64,000 nt of DNA from Yimella lutea. GTDB lineage: Bacteria > Actinomycetota > Actinomycetes > Actinomycetales > Dermatophilaceae. Location: positions 2,046,001 through 2,110,000 of the forward strand of contig NZ_VFMO01000001.1 in assembly GCF_006715095.1 (NCBI RefSeq). The letters run 5' to 3'. Under the pieces are notes generated by a model. It made no database searches. It was not told the DNA's origin and saw nothing but the letters and a program-made list of their open reading frames with translations. The position numbers and the translations under genes are program-made. Positions 31,701-37,707 of the stretch are shown one piece after another; the stretch's first letter is position 1, and the number at the start of each line of letters is the position of its first letter.

Positions 31701-32824
31701 GCCGGTTCATCGGCAAGATCGCCCGCGAGTTGCGGTCGGCCGGCATCCACCTCGTACTGGGTACGCAGAAGCTCGACCGCCAGAGCCTTGAGAAGATCCC
31801 TGGCGGGTCTGACCTGAAGACCAACCTCGCTCGCCTGCTGCTCGGCAACACTGGGCAGGGGGAGAAGATGTCGGCTCTGCGCTCTCCGGACAACGCTCCC
31901 GACCTGGGCGGCAACATCCCCAAGGGCCGAGGACTGTGGGAGCCGCTGTCATTGCCACGGTCGATGGCCGTTCAGTGCTGGTACGCAGGACAGGGCGCCA
32001 CGGACGACTCCTACAAACCGGGCACCTACAAGTACGAGCTCGATCAGCGCGTCGCTGCGAACACGGACGACGACAGGATCGACTTCGAGAAGTTCAAGCC
32101 GAAGAAGACGACCGCGCCAGGCATCATCGGCGAACTTCCGCCGAGCCTGCGCGGGGGTGCGCCCGTGATCGAGACCGTCGTGTCCGATGAGACGTTCGAG
32201 CTCGACGACTTCGACCTGGACCTGGCAGACGTCGCCGAAGCCGAGATCGTCTCGGAGGAGACCGTTGACCTGGACGATCTCGACCTGGACTTCGACTTCG
32301 ACGATGAACCGGACGAGGCCGAGACGATTCACGACGACATCTCCGTTGCCGTGGCAGACGAGGAGGGCGACCCGTTCGATCTGACCGGGATTGCTGACGG
32401 CGACTCGGCATTCGGTCAGGAATCCGACTCCGGCGATCCGTACGACATCCCGGACGACGATGACGACGCTCCCGTCCTGCCCGACGACCCGTTCGACGGC
32501 GACCTGTACGACCTGCCCGACGACCCGTTCGACGGCGACCTGTACGACCTGCCCGACGAGGGTGTGGACGAACCGGCCGAGCCCGAAGTCCGGAGTCCCG
32601 CAGCGGACCTGGACGAGCTGATGGCGCAGATCGTCCGCTCCGCTGACACCGCGCATGAGCCGGTCGACGACATGCCGGTCGACATCGACGAAACGACCGA
32701 CGTACCCAGTGACGGTGACAAGTCGGCCGAGCCGGTCGGCGTTCCTTCGATCGAGGAGAAGAACGCGGCGCCGTCCTTCCCGTTCTGGAAGCCGGCGGGC
32801 AAAGTCACCGACGACGACTGGTAG
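28787..32824 (+). CDS. Large FtsK/SpoIIIE-like transfer ATPase ending in DDDW
   Basis: 1345 aa. Several membrane segments occur in the first 250 residues (TAALIVVVAATLAAFASFFK, MTFLAGWGAFVLGACL, HVLFALAVAVVTAAGLVAAR, ATLFAPLFAAGAYLGITAM). A long middle region ends at the ATPase core: HVLFAGTSGSGKSAAAQAML (Walker A about residues 838-846), PHWMLFMDEFTSAMG (Walker B about 928) and IHLVLGTQKLDRQSLEKIPG. The architecture is that of hexameric DNA translocases of actinobacterial conjugative elements. The last 200 residues are very acidic, include an exact 36-bp tandem duplication (DDPFDGDLYDLP twice), and end KVTDDDW. Confidence 0.8.
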   Translation: MASTRQTKNNQPPGSTAALIVVVAATLAAFASFFKLPSIALLWFGVSLAAWLEPSVLLTGPRDTATKRPTAASDYEQRRYSQSAFWRSLRAKVIIPRELFVPGKKIRMTFLAGWGAFVLGACLPVSWPVQLKPPTNPATIPQLQLFGHVSNAICSALLVVGLSMAMREKVGPGCPSTTLAHVRALVKSGRSHVLFALAVAVVTAAGLVAARMFRLPIIGELSPAATLFAPLFAAGAYLGITAMGEARRLWQLRQDTQAEWSPRWEALKIVPAPGLVDVELLNKDQWTLMTWVAPPGKSSADMLRMADKIVATVGSDPQCLIFHAPSISAGGEPVPASIDVTRFRVLLASAGTLRVDDPEMDAGLVALAHEAAMTVVRRANAMEPVAMIGVENVAPDKLGVPIWRSQWNENLLGVKGSSVPFGLYGTLGSDVLVYHRTGGVHEAKTGIYTGELEHPALVDLAPELATMFDNMRLELQWESRWAAGGPSRLKLSPPVAQHPLRATANLRVGMSTTPITRQPFMVRQGIDPRDYFGSESAMRAAMDGSSFVAITGWPAPGDRPGNRHPMALNIYFSPPNAKIPTSISSVQTDKPGRPLSPQQENAEAWLLAGMINTAFDNAKLKRPELITATCLTRNAGTDTVWQLSIRLHDGVTFADVRSKASVLRESFGVPWLRMEPESDGVSIYAGGRPASAKLVRPERDALRLANLDWSQAFVDAKVVNAEGSTPTVVSVSTLENNDSVTQLEITVPSGLSIDRIKGARSKLSPATGNGFIEVRPSEQSADQVMMLVARQHPLPFPAPFDFELAAKGPVTTATFMTGIEGTPIEMDFLDAPHVLFAGTSGSGKSAAAQAMLWPLRVKGMQIAIIDIQKEAADFQFLRDHSLGFATTPEDAAAMIEAIYLEGRRRMKLNADHKVGHVDELPSAVRPPHWMLFMDEFTSAMGKDSVPGKSSDPEIQREISEIEARNAARAQIGRFIGKIARELRSAGIHLVLGTQKLDRQSLEKIPGGSDLKTNLARLLLGNTGQGEKMSALRSPDNAPDLGGNIPKGRGLWEPLSLPRSMAVQCWYAGQGATDDSYKPGTYKYELDQRVAANTDDDRIDFEKFKPKKTTAPGIIGELPPSLRGGAPVIETVVSDETFELDDFDLDLADVAEAEIVSEETVDLDDLDLDFDFDDEPDEAETIHDDISVAVADEEGDPFDLTGIADGDSAFGQESDSGDPYDIPDDDDDAPVLPDDPFDGDLYDLPDDPFDGDLYDLPDEGVDEPAEPEVRSPAADLDELMAQIVRSADTAHEPVDDMPVDIDETTDVPSDGDKSAEPVGVPSIEEKNAAPSFPFWKPAGKVTDDDW
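32483..32554 (+). repeat. Exact 36-bp tandem duplication in the ATPase acidic tail
   Basis: Two identical 36-bp units (32483-32518 and 32519-32554) encode DDPFDGDLYDLP twice, keeping the reading frame. Confidence 0.9.
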
Positions 32825-32826
32825 TC

Positions 32827-32985
32827 GTGCCTACGGGGCTGGACGCCGCCCAGCAGAAGCTCACCCAGATGCGGCGCACCGCCATCAACCTCGGCTTGCC
32901 CACCACGCGCGTCCGGGCGGTAGCAACAAACGGCCCATCCGTCTCGCCTCGCCTTAGCGATCGGCGGGGCTGTCGGGAGTCTTGA
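32827..32985 (+). CDS. Small protein, possibly truncated, 52 aa
   Basis: GTG 32827, 2 bp after the ATPase stop, opens VPTGLDAAQQKLTQMRRTAI, then NLGLPTTRVRAVATNGPSVS before a less convincing end. The last 10 codons overlap the convergent gene at 32954, so the original 3' end may have been replaced. Placement suggests coupling with the FtsK-like gene. Confidence 0.4.
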   Translation: MPTGLDAAQQKLTQMRRTAINLGLPTTRVRAVATNGPSVSPRLSDRRGCRES

Positions 32986-33649
32986 CCCGACCCGACAACG
33001 GGTCGCGTGCACGCCATCGTCGGTAGGTATCGGGCAGATCGCCTTGTGGCGGGAGGCTCTCCGCGAGCCCGGCGGCGCTCGGAATCGTCTGAAGGACCGC
33101 CCCGAGTAGGTCCACCGTCTCCATTAGGTGCATCCCAAGGTCGGCCACGAAGATGCTCGGGTCAACCTTGCCCGTGTGATTGGGAAGCAGCCAACGCGCG
33201 GATGGGTTCGGATGACCTCCCCACGAGCAGTGCTGCTTGTACTCGCTAAGTCTGAACCTGCCTGCCTTACGCATCTGGCCCGGTCGGAACGACTTCTCGA
33301 TGCGGTTGGTCGACGCGCTCAGCCACCGACCCCGCTGGGAGGCGTCGTCGCGGAACACGGCCATCAGGTAGTGGACCTCGACGATCTGCCGCGTGAGGGC
33401 GGTTGCCGCATACCAGCGTTGACGGTCAAACGCGCCGGCTGCTTCCTGACCGAGCTGCCCGACCATCTGCGTCACCAGCGCAACGGCTTCGACGTCGTCG
33501 TCCTGCGTGACCCATGCGCTGACCCACAGGCTGTCGCCCGCATCGGCAAGCCAGTCAGCAGAAAGGTGACACATCTGAGAGCGCAGCGCGCTGAGGTCGT
33601 CGTCAATCACGGCCACGATCCGGTGTGGGCAAGGTCTGAGACAGGTCAT
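32954..33649 (-). CDS. Hypothetical protein, about 231 aa
   Basis: MTCLRPCPHRIVAVIDDDLS or a slightly later start. The body is helical and tryptophan-rich: HLSADWLADAGDSLWVSAWV, RQRWYAATALTRQIVEVHYL, MAVFRDDASQRGRWLSASTN, then HCSWGGHPNPSARWLLPNHT and VADLGMHLMETVDLLGAVLQ. It resembles small DUF proteins near defence genes, but I cannot name it. It lacks a start-associated motif and points against its neighbours, which suggests a later insertion. Confidence 0.6.
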   Translation of the reverse strand: MTCLRPCPHRIVAVIDDDLSALRSQMCHLSADWLADAGDSLWVSAWVTQDDDVEAVALVTQMVGQLGQEAAGAFDRQRWYAATALTRQIVEVHYLMAVFRDDASQRGRWLSASTNRIEKSFRPGQMRKAGRFRLSEYKQHCSWGGHPNPSARWLLPNHTGKVDPSIFVADLGMHLMETVDLLGAVLQTIPSAAGLAESLPPQGDLPDTYRRWRARDPLSGRVKTPDSPADR

Positions 33650-33866
33650 CCTCCACGTCAGAACCGAACGATGCCGCTGCGATGCCGCTGACGCCGTTGA
33701 CCCGGTGCACGATCTCCTGGAACTTCATGAGCCGATGCTGTCACGGGGGAAAGCCAATCGCTGCGCTTCGCCGTGATGTCGCAGCGGCTGCGTTCGTTCG
33801 CCGTCCGTGCCCGTTGATTGATCGCTGCGGGCCGCGAAGCCCAGAGGTCGTGCAGGCCACCCGGGA

Positions 33867-34133
33867 GCGGGGCGGGTGCGCAAGACGGCGGGGCCGATCC
33901 TGGACGCGCTGCTCCACGGCGCAGATCGGCGGCGGTGGCCTGCTGCGAACATCGGTGTGACGACGGGCTCGGTGTCCGGGGTCGAGGTCGTCGACGGGGA
34001 CCGCAGGGCGGCCGGGTCGGGTTTCATGGCGTTCGAGCGTGCCCGTCGGGCCCTGCGCCCGAAGCCGACCGGTGCGCGGTCGTTCTCGAGCGGTCCTCAT
34101 GCGGGACGTCGCGCGCGTCGCACCGTCTCGCCT
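33867..34133 (+). pseudogene. Fragment of a bifunctional primase-polymerase
   Basis: RKTAGPILDALLHGADRRRW, then PAANIGVTTGSVSGVEVVDG, DRRAAGSGFMAFERARRALR. The W-P.ANIG..TG..SG..V.D.D block is the N-terminal prim-pol signature, including a D-x-D pair. Only about 85 codons survive, without start or helicase half. The frame runs without a stop into the NYN gene at 34134, so a fusion protein could in theory be read. Confidence 0.55.
34116..34126 (+). promoter_or_regulatory. Start-associated motif copy 18
   Basis: Exact copy inside the prim-pol fragment, with a 7-nt spacer to ATG 34134. Confidence 0.8.
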
Positions 34134-34787
34134 ATGAAGCCCCTAGCACTCACCAGCGACACCCAGGAGGAAAGTCGCGTCACTCTGGTCATGGTCGACG
34201 GCGGCTGGTTCTTGCGCCAAGCCACCCTCGCTGTGACCGGTCGCTGCGACATTCCGCGCGAGCGGATCAAGGCCGACATCGACGCGCTGGTCCGCCTGCT
34301 CATCCAGCAGTCTCAAGAGATCACCGGACTGCCCGTGCCGGCCATCTACTGGTACGACGCCGCGCGCGATGACCGTCCGCCGACCCCGGAGCATGAAGCA
34401 CTGGCAGCTCACCCGCTCGTCGAGTTGCGTTTGGGCAAGCTGCGTCACCAGGGCGGCTCGTGGGTTCAGAAGCGCGTCGACACCCTCATCGCCCGCGACA
34501 TGATGGTCGCTGCGATGTCCGGTGTCGTCGGCCAGATCGCTCTGGTGTCCGGCGACGAGGACCTGGTGGTTCCGACCGAGACGGTGCAGGCCGACGGCGT
34601 CACCGTGCGCATGCTCGTCCCGGAGTACCCCGAGGTGGAAAGTCAGGGCGTGTTCCTGTCCGGTGCCGTGTCCGACGTGCACGCACTGCCCGCCGGTCCG
34701 CTGTCGAAGGCAATCTCTGTGCCCGGTGTCGCGACGTCACTCATCGCCCGCCGCGGTGTCGCCCGTGTGCTCGCTGCCACCGCCTGA
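34134..34787 (+). CDS. NYN-domain (PIN-like) ribonuclease
   Basis: 217 aa. NYN/LabA-type proteins have a PIN-like metal-dependent RNase fold. VTLVMVDGGWFLRQATLAVT carries the first Asp. PAIYWYDAARDDRPPTPEHE follows. VQKRVDTLIARDMMVAAMSG carries the central acid. QIALVSGDEDLVVPTETVQA with the D-E-D cluster completes the site, and GVTVRMLVPEYPEVESQGVF is the next strand. The motif fixes the start at 34134. It may degrade RNA during host takeover or defence; the target is unknown. Confidence 0.8.
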   Translation: MKPLALTSDTQEESRVTLVMVDGGWFLRQATLAVTGRCDIPRERIKADIDALVRLLIQQSQEITGLPVPAIYWYDAARDDRPPTPEHEALAAHPLVELRLGKLRHQGGSWVQKRVDTLIARDMMVAAMSGVVGQIALVSGDEDLVVPTETVQADGVTVRMLVPEYPEVESQGVFLSGAVSDVHALPAGPLSKAISVPGVATSLIARRGVARVLAATA

Positions 34788-34809
34788 CTCAGCGCAACCG
34801 AGCCAAGCG

Positions 34810-34820
34810 CGTCGCACCGT
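34810..34820 (+). promoter_or_regulatory. Start-associated motif copy 19
   Basis: Exact copy, 6 nt before ATG 34827. Confidence 0.85.
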
Positions 34821-34826
34821 ACCTTC

Positions 34827-34967
34827 ATGAAGAGATCATCGACTCGCACTGCCCCCGTCCCTGCGTTCGCCGTTGCTATCACCGCTTTGCTCGACGGCAC
34901 CCTGCCATCCGCGGTGCTGTGCGGGCCGTGTGATGAGAAGGCACTGCGCGAACGAGCCAACGCCTGA
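34827..34967 (+). CDS. Small protein, 46 aa
   Basis: MKRSSTRTAPVPAFAVAITA, then LLDGTLPSAVLCGPCDEKAL and RERANA. A short hydrophobic stretch and one CGPC pair. The CGPC motif resembles a redox active site, but the size is far below a thioredoxin. Motif-driven leaderless start. The next gene starts 1 bp after its stop. Confidence 0.6.
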   Translation: MKRSSTRTAPVPAFAVAITALLDGTLPSAVLCGPCDEKALRERANA

Positions 34968-34968
34968 C

Positions 34969-35343
34969 GTGCCGATCGTCGACTCCGATGCACTGCTGAC
35001 CGCCGGACTCATCGCCTCGGCGATGGCGCTGACGTTCGGCATCCGCGCAGCCGTGCGCGGGCACCTGGCCCTCGAGGACGCCCGAGACATCCGCCTCTGG
35101 GTGAGCCCAGCCTGGCTGTGGTCCGGCGTCGTCGCTGTCGCCTGGACCCTGGCGCGAGCAGTGCTCGGCGGCACGACGTTGGCCGGCCTGCTGGCCCCGG
35201 TGGTGCTGGTGCCAGGGATGCGTTTCCCGCTGCTCGCCCTGGTGGCATGCGGTGTCATCGGGCCGATCATCGTCTACCTCGGGATGATCGTCTCCGCGTT
35301 GGACTACGCCCGGGTCCGGGCTCAGTCTGCGGACGTGTCTTAG
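34969..35343 (+). CDS. Three-helix membrane protein, 124 aa
   Basis: GTG 34969 start (VPIVDSDALLTAGLIASAMA). Hydrophobic segments: LLTAGLIASAMALTFGIRAA, WLWSGVVAVAWTLARAVLGG and FPLLALVACGVIGPIIVYLG, separated by short charged loops. Co-transcribed with the 46-aa gene. Similar unassigned membrane proteins flank it. Function unknown. Confidence 0.65.
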   Translation: MPIVDSDALLTAGLIASAMALTFGIRAAVRGHLALEDARDIRLWVSPAWLWSGVVAVAWTLARAVLGGTTLAGLLAPVVLVPGMRFPLLALVACGVIGPIIVYLGMIVSALDYARVRAQSADVS

Positions 35344-35356
35344 ACCTGGCGGTTGT

Positions 35357-35578
35357 TCAAGCTGCGATGCGCGCGGCGAGACCGACTGCGGCGAACACCA
35401 GTGCTCCGGTGCCGGAGGCCACGAGGCCGCCGAGCATGAACCGGGTGCCAGGGATCTCTCGTCCCTTGGTGGCCGACAGGGTGAGCGAAGAGACGACGCC
35501 GAGCGAGCACACGGCCCATCCGGCGGCGAGGACGGTGGCGATCGCGAGGCAGTAGGACGTGTATGCAGCGCTGGTCAT
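35357..35578 (-). CDS. Two-helix membrane protein, 73 aa
   Basis: MTSAAYTSYCLAIATVLAAG, then WAVCSLGVVSSLTLSATKGR and MLGGLVASGTGALVFAAVGL. Two membrane segments with a short basic loop. Leaderless start from a motif copy. It is convergent with the membrane gene ending at 35343, 13 bp away. Confidence 0.65.
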   Translation of the reverse strand: MTSAAYTSYCLAIATVLAAGWAVCSLGVVSSLTLSATKGREIPGTRFMLGGLVASGTGALVFAAVGLAARIAA

Positions 35579-35584
35579 GACTGG

Positions 35585-35595
35585 ACGGTGCGACG
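35585..35595 (-). promoter_or_regulatory. Start-associated motif copy 20
   Basis: Exact copy, 6 nt before ATG 35578. The bases upstream are identical to those at copy 23 (37685) for about 16 bp beyond the core. Confidence 0.85.
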
Positions 35596-35607
35596 CGGCT
35601 CGCCGGG

Positions 35608-36023
35608 TCAGCCTTCGAGCACCCGGACCGGGATCCCTGCCTGTTGCGCCAGACGTAGGCAGCCGCGGGTTCCGCGTGAAGCGCCCTTCGGGAAGGCCAG
35701 GCACAGGTCGGCGCCGGCGTTCACCATTGCGGCGTTGCGTACCGGGCCAGCAGCGCGCCGGCGTTCACCATTGCGGCGTTGCGTACCGGGCCAGCAGCGC
35801 GCCCGTGCCTGACCCAGTCGGCCGGGTGCGCCTCGACTGGCAGGCCGAGCTGCGACCAGTACGCGGCAGCGATCGCGTCTGCTCCGGTCGGGCACGCACC
35901 GTGGACCAGTGTCACTATGTCGGCCGGACCGGTGACCAGCTCGGACAGCGCAGCATCCAGCGCGGCATGGATGAGGTCGGCCCGACTCCAGTCGCGGGAG
36001 CCAGTGATCAGCAACCGCATCAT
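35608..36023 (-). pseudogene. DUF2493/SLOG-type gene broken by a 44-bp duplication
   Basis: From ATG 36023 the frame reads [20 protein letters not shown], then [20 protein letters not shown], the YspA-like SLOG nucleotide-binding signature ([14 protein letters not shown]). A 44-bp tandem duplication shifts the frame, so the product ends early ([11 protein letters not shown], stop 35721). Beyond it, the other frame restores the family's C-terminus: [37 protein letters not shown] to 35608. Removing one repeat unit rebuilds one continuous protein. It sits beside a deoxyribosyltransferase-like gene, a related nucleotide-binding fold. Confidence 0.75.
35711..35803. repeat. 44-bp tandem duplication
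   Basis: Units 35711-35754 and 35755-35798 are identical and flanked by GCGCC microhomology (a third partial unit to 35803). 44 is not a multiple of three, hence the frameshift in the DUF2493 gene. Confidence 0.9.
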
Positions 36024-36493
36024 CCGCACTCCGCCGTCGGTGCGACCGCAGACATGGTCCACGCACGCTGCTTGTCGAGGTAGTCCACGGCGGCGCCGAA
36101 GTCCGGCACGCAGGTCGTCGCGGTGCGGGCAAAGATGTTCTCCGGCTCACCGACGGTGACGACCGGGATGCCGCGACCGAGGGCGTAACCGACCTCGACG
36201 TGACGGCCACCGGAGCCGGGGTCGCCGCCGTCCAGCACTGCAGGCGTCAAATGGATGACGTACTGCGCGCGGTCGACGTCCGCCAGGTCGGCCAGGGAGA
36301 ACTGCTGCACCTGCTCATCGGACAGACCTGGGGCGGCGCCCGTGACCGCGGGGGTGATCTCGCAGTCCTCGTCCAACCAGGAAGCGGTACTGACGTACGC
36401 GCCGCCGGCTTCGAGTTCGGTGCGCAGTTCCCGGATGAGGTCGCGGCAACGGTACGGACCCGCGAGGTAGACCCGAGTGGGGACGTACGTCAT
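36020..36493 (-). CDS. Nucleoside 2-deoxyribosyltransferase-like protein
   Basis: 157 aa. [20 protein letters not shown] at the N-terminus and [20 protein letters not shown] near residue 105 match the NDT fold, where the E of HVEVGYA is the usual catalytic Glu. The centre ([18 protein letters not shown]) carries the substrate-side Asp. It may exchange bases on deoxynucleosides or bind nucleotide derivatives as a sensor. Start and stop both overlap neighbours by 4 bp (ATGA), placing it between a 72-aa gene and the broken DUF2493 gene. Confidence 0.75.
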   Translation of the reverse strand: MTYVPTRVYLAGPYRCRDLIRELRTELEAGGAYVSTASWLDEDCEITPAVTGAAPGLSDEQVQQFSLADLADVDRAQYVIHLTPAVLDGGDPGSGGRHVEVGYALGRGIPVVTVGEPENIFARTATTCVPDFGAAVDYLDKQRAWTMSAVAPTAECG

Positions 36494-36708
36494 CGCGCAG
36501 CCGCCGTCGGTGCAGTCATGGCGAATCCGACGAGCTGGGCGAACCGCTCGTTGTACTGCCGGGTGAGGTCGTCACGGTCGGCGCGAGCGGCTTGAACGTC
36601 ACGCTCGCCGTCCCACATGAGGACCTTGGGGCTGGTGCGGAAATCGAAGTCGTCGTCGAGTTCGACGACGGTCTTGCAGCGGAAGAAAACGTTGAGTGAA
36701 GAAGGCAT
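36490..36708 (-). CDS. Hypothetical protein, 72 aa
   Basis: MPSSLNVFFRCKTVVELDDD, then FDFRTSPKVLMWDGERDVQA, ARADRDDLTRQYNERFAQLV. Beta-strand start and a coiled helical end. Leaderless start from a motif copy, first gene of a three-gene coupled operon with the NDT-like and DUF2493 genes. Confidence 0.65.
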   Translation of the reverse strand: MPSSLNVFFRCKTVVELDDDFDFRTSPKVLMWDGERDVQAARADRDDLTRQYNERFAQLVGFAMTAPTAAAR

Positions 36709-36714
36709 GACTGG

Positions 36715-36725
36715 ACGGTGCGACG
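36715..36725 (-). promoter_or_regulatory. Start-associated motif copy 21
   Basis: Exact copy. Its spacer CCAGTC before ATG 36708 is identical to that of copy 20. Confidence 0.85.
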
Positions 36726-36822
36726 CCTCGCGCGCGTGTCGGAGATCTACGCAAGGGCGGGACTTTTCGCCTACCGGAAGACGTTGACCATTCCATAACC
36801 ACTGACCTTCAAGGGGAGAACT

Positions 36823-37041
36823 ATGCCCGCTTCGAACAGCGACGAGCAGCGCGATGCTGTCGTCATCCCGTTGCGTCGCCGGACCCGCACCACGAGCCCG
36901 GTCGTCCAACAGACCACCCGCATGCTGCTCGCCGGCCGCACCTACCGACCGATCCGTCGGATCACGACGCAGGACGCCTCCGCGCTCAGCGGATTCGCAC
37001 AGACCCGCCGCGGTTCGGCTCGCGCGCAGGACGATTGGTGA
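36823..37041 (+). CDS. Small basic protein ending in DDW, 72 aa
   Basis: MPASNSDEQRDAVVIPLRRR, then TRTTSPVVQQTTRMLLAGRT, YRPIRRITTQDASALSGFAQ, TRRGSARAQDDW. A strong ribosome site (AAGGGGAG) precedes ATG 36823, and no motif copy is near. Basic and probably nucleic-acid or membrane associated. The C-terminal QDDW matches the termini of the TraG-like (NNDW) and FtsK-like (DDDW) ATPases, so it may join the same complex. A perfect 15-bp hairpin follows. Confidence 0.7.
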   Translation: MPASNSDEQRDAVVIPLRRRTRTTSPVVQQTTRMLLAGRTYRPIRRITTQDASALSGFAQTRRGSARAQDDW

Positions 37042-37110
37042 AGGTCCATCCCTAAACCGCTGCGACTTCAGGGATTAGCCTGGTCGTGGGTGTAGGTACT
37101 GGTGGGAAGA

Positions 37111-37144
37111 CGAAGCCCGCCTCGAGGGGTCGAGGCGGGCTTCG
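37111..37144 (+). terminator. Perfect 15-bp hairpin terminator
   Basis: CGAAGCCCGCCTCGA at 37111-37125 pairs perfectly with 37130-37144 around a GGGG loop. There is no T run, which is common in high-GC actinobacteria. It ends the 72-aa gene's transcript. Confidence 0.8.
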
Positions 37145-37241
37145 TCGCGTTCTCAGGGGTTCAACGGGTCAGACATCCGTTCACCGGAGCCACTGCGCTA
37201 ACTCGCATTAGCGCCGGTTGCGTCACCCGGTGTGGAAAGCA

Positions 37242-37287
37242 CACGGGCCGGGCACCGAGGAGAGCTTCCCCGAGGTCCCGGCCCGTG
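37242..37287 (-). terminator. Hairpin terminator for the reverse-strand membrane gene
   Basis: CACGGGCCGGG at 37242-37252 pairs with CCCGGCCCGTG at 37277-37287. It lies just beyond the stop codon of the gene ending at 37299. Confidence 0.65.
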
Positions 37288-37298
37288 CCCTGGAAGGG

Positions 37299-37529
37299 TC
37301 AGACGATGTCCCGACGGTTGATGTCGTCGTGACGCTCGACCACCTCGTGATGGCTGGTGTTGGCGCGCTGACGCGTCTGCGCGAACGAGACGATCAGAGC
37401 AACGACACCGATCGCCGCACAGATCCAGCCGACCATCGACAGATCCACACCGCTGATCCGGTCCTGCACGGCGAGTGCGAGGATCAGGCCGACGGCGAGG
37501 AATCCGAGACCGAGACCGGGTCCGGTCAT
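37299..37529 (-). CDS. DUF6458-like two-helix membrane protein, 76 aa
   Basis: MTGPGLGLGFLAVGLILALA, then VQDRISGVDLSMVGWICAAI, GVVALIVSFAQTRQ and a polar tail. The G-GLG..L...G.ILA..V.D.I.GVDL...GWI pattern is typical of the small actinobacterial DUF6458 family. GGAGGAAGGAAG provides a strong ribosome site. A motif copy at 37577 lies 47 nt upstream, so this is a leadered use of the element. Confidence 0.75.
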   Translation of the reverse strand: MTGPGLGLGFLAVGLILALAVQDRISGVDLSMVGWICAAIGVVALIVSFAQTRQRANTSHHEVVERHDDINRRDIV

Positions 37530-37576
37530 GGGTTCTTCCTTCCTCCGGACGGCCGGGATGGCCGCCAAGTACCGAC

Positions 37577-37587
37577 ACGGTGCGACG
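37577..37587 (-). promoter_or_regulatory. Start-associated motif copy 22, leadered
   Basis: Exact copy, 47 nt upstream of ATG 37529, whose own ribosome site is near-perfect. Confidence 0.75.
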
Positions 37588-37684
37588 AGCCTGACGAATC
37601 GGCTCAATCCGGCCTAGCATTGGCTCAGCCGCCAGGTGAGGGTCTCCGGGTCGCGGGGTGCCTTTCCTGGCGGCTGGTATTCAT

Positions 37685-37695
37685 ACGGTGCGACG
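37685..37695 (-). promoter_or_regulatory. Start-associated motif copy 23, unusual spacing
   Basis: Exact copy, but an ATG (37684) follows with no spacer and opens only an 18-codon frame, MNTSRQERHPATRRPSPGG. If transcription starts 7 nt downstream, the product may be a short noncoding RNA or a leader ending near 37625. Confidence 0.6.
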
Positions 37696-37707
37696 CGGCT
37701 CGCCGGG

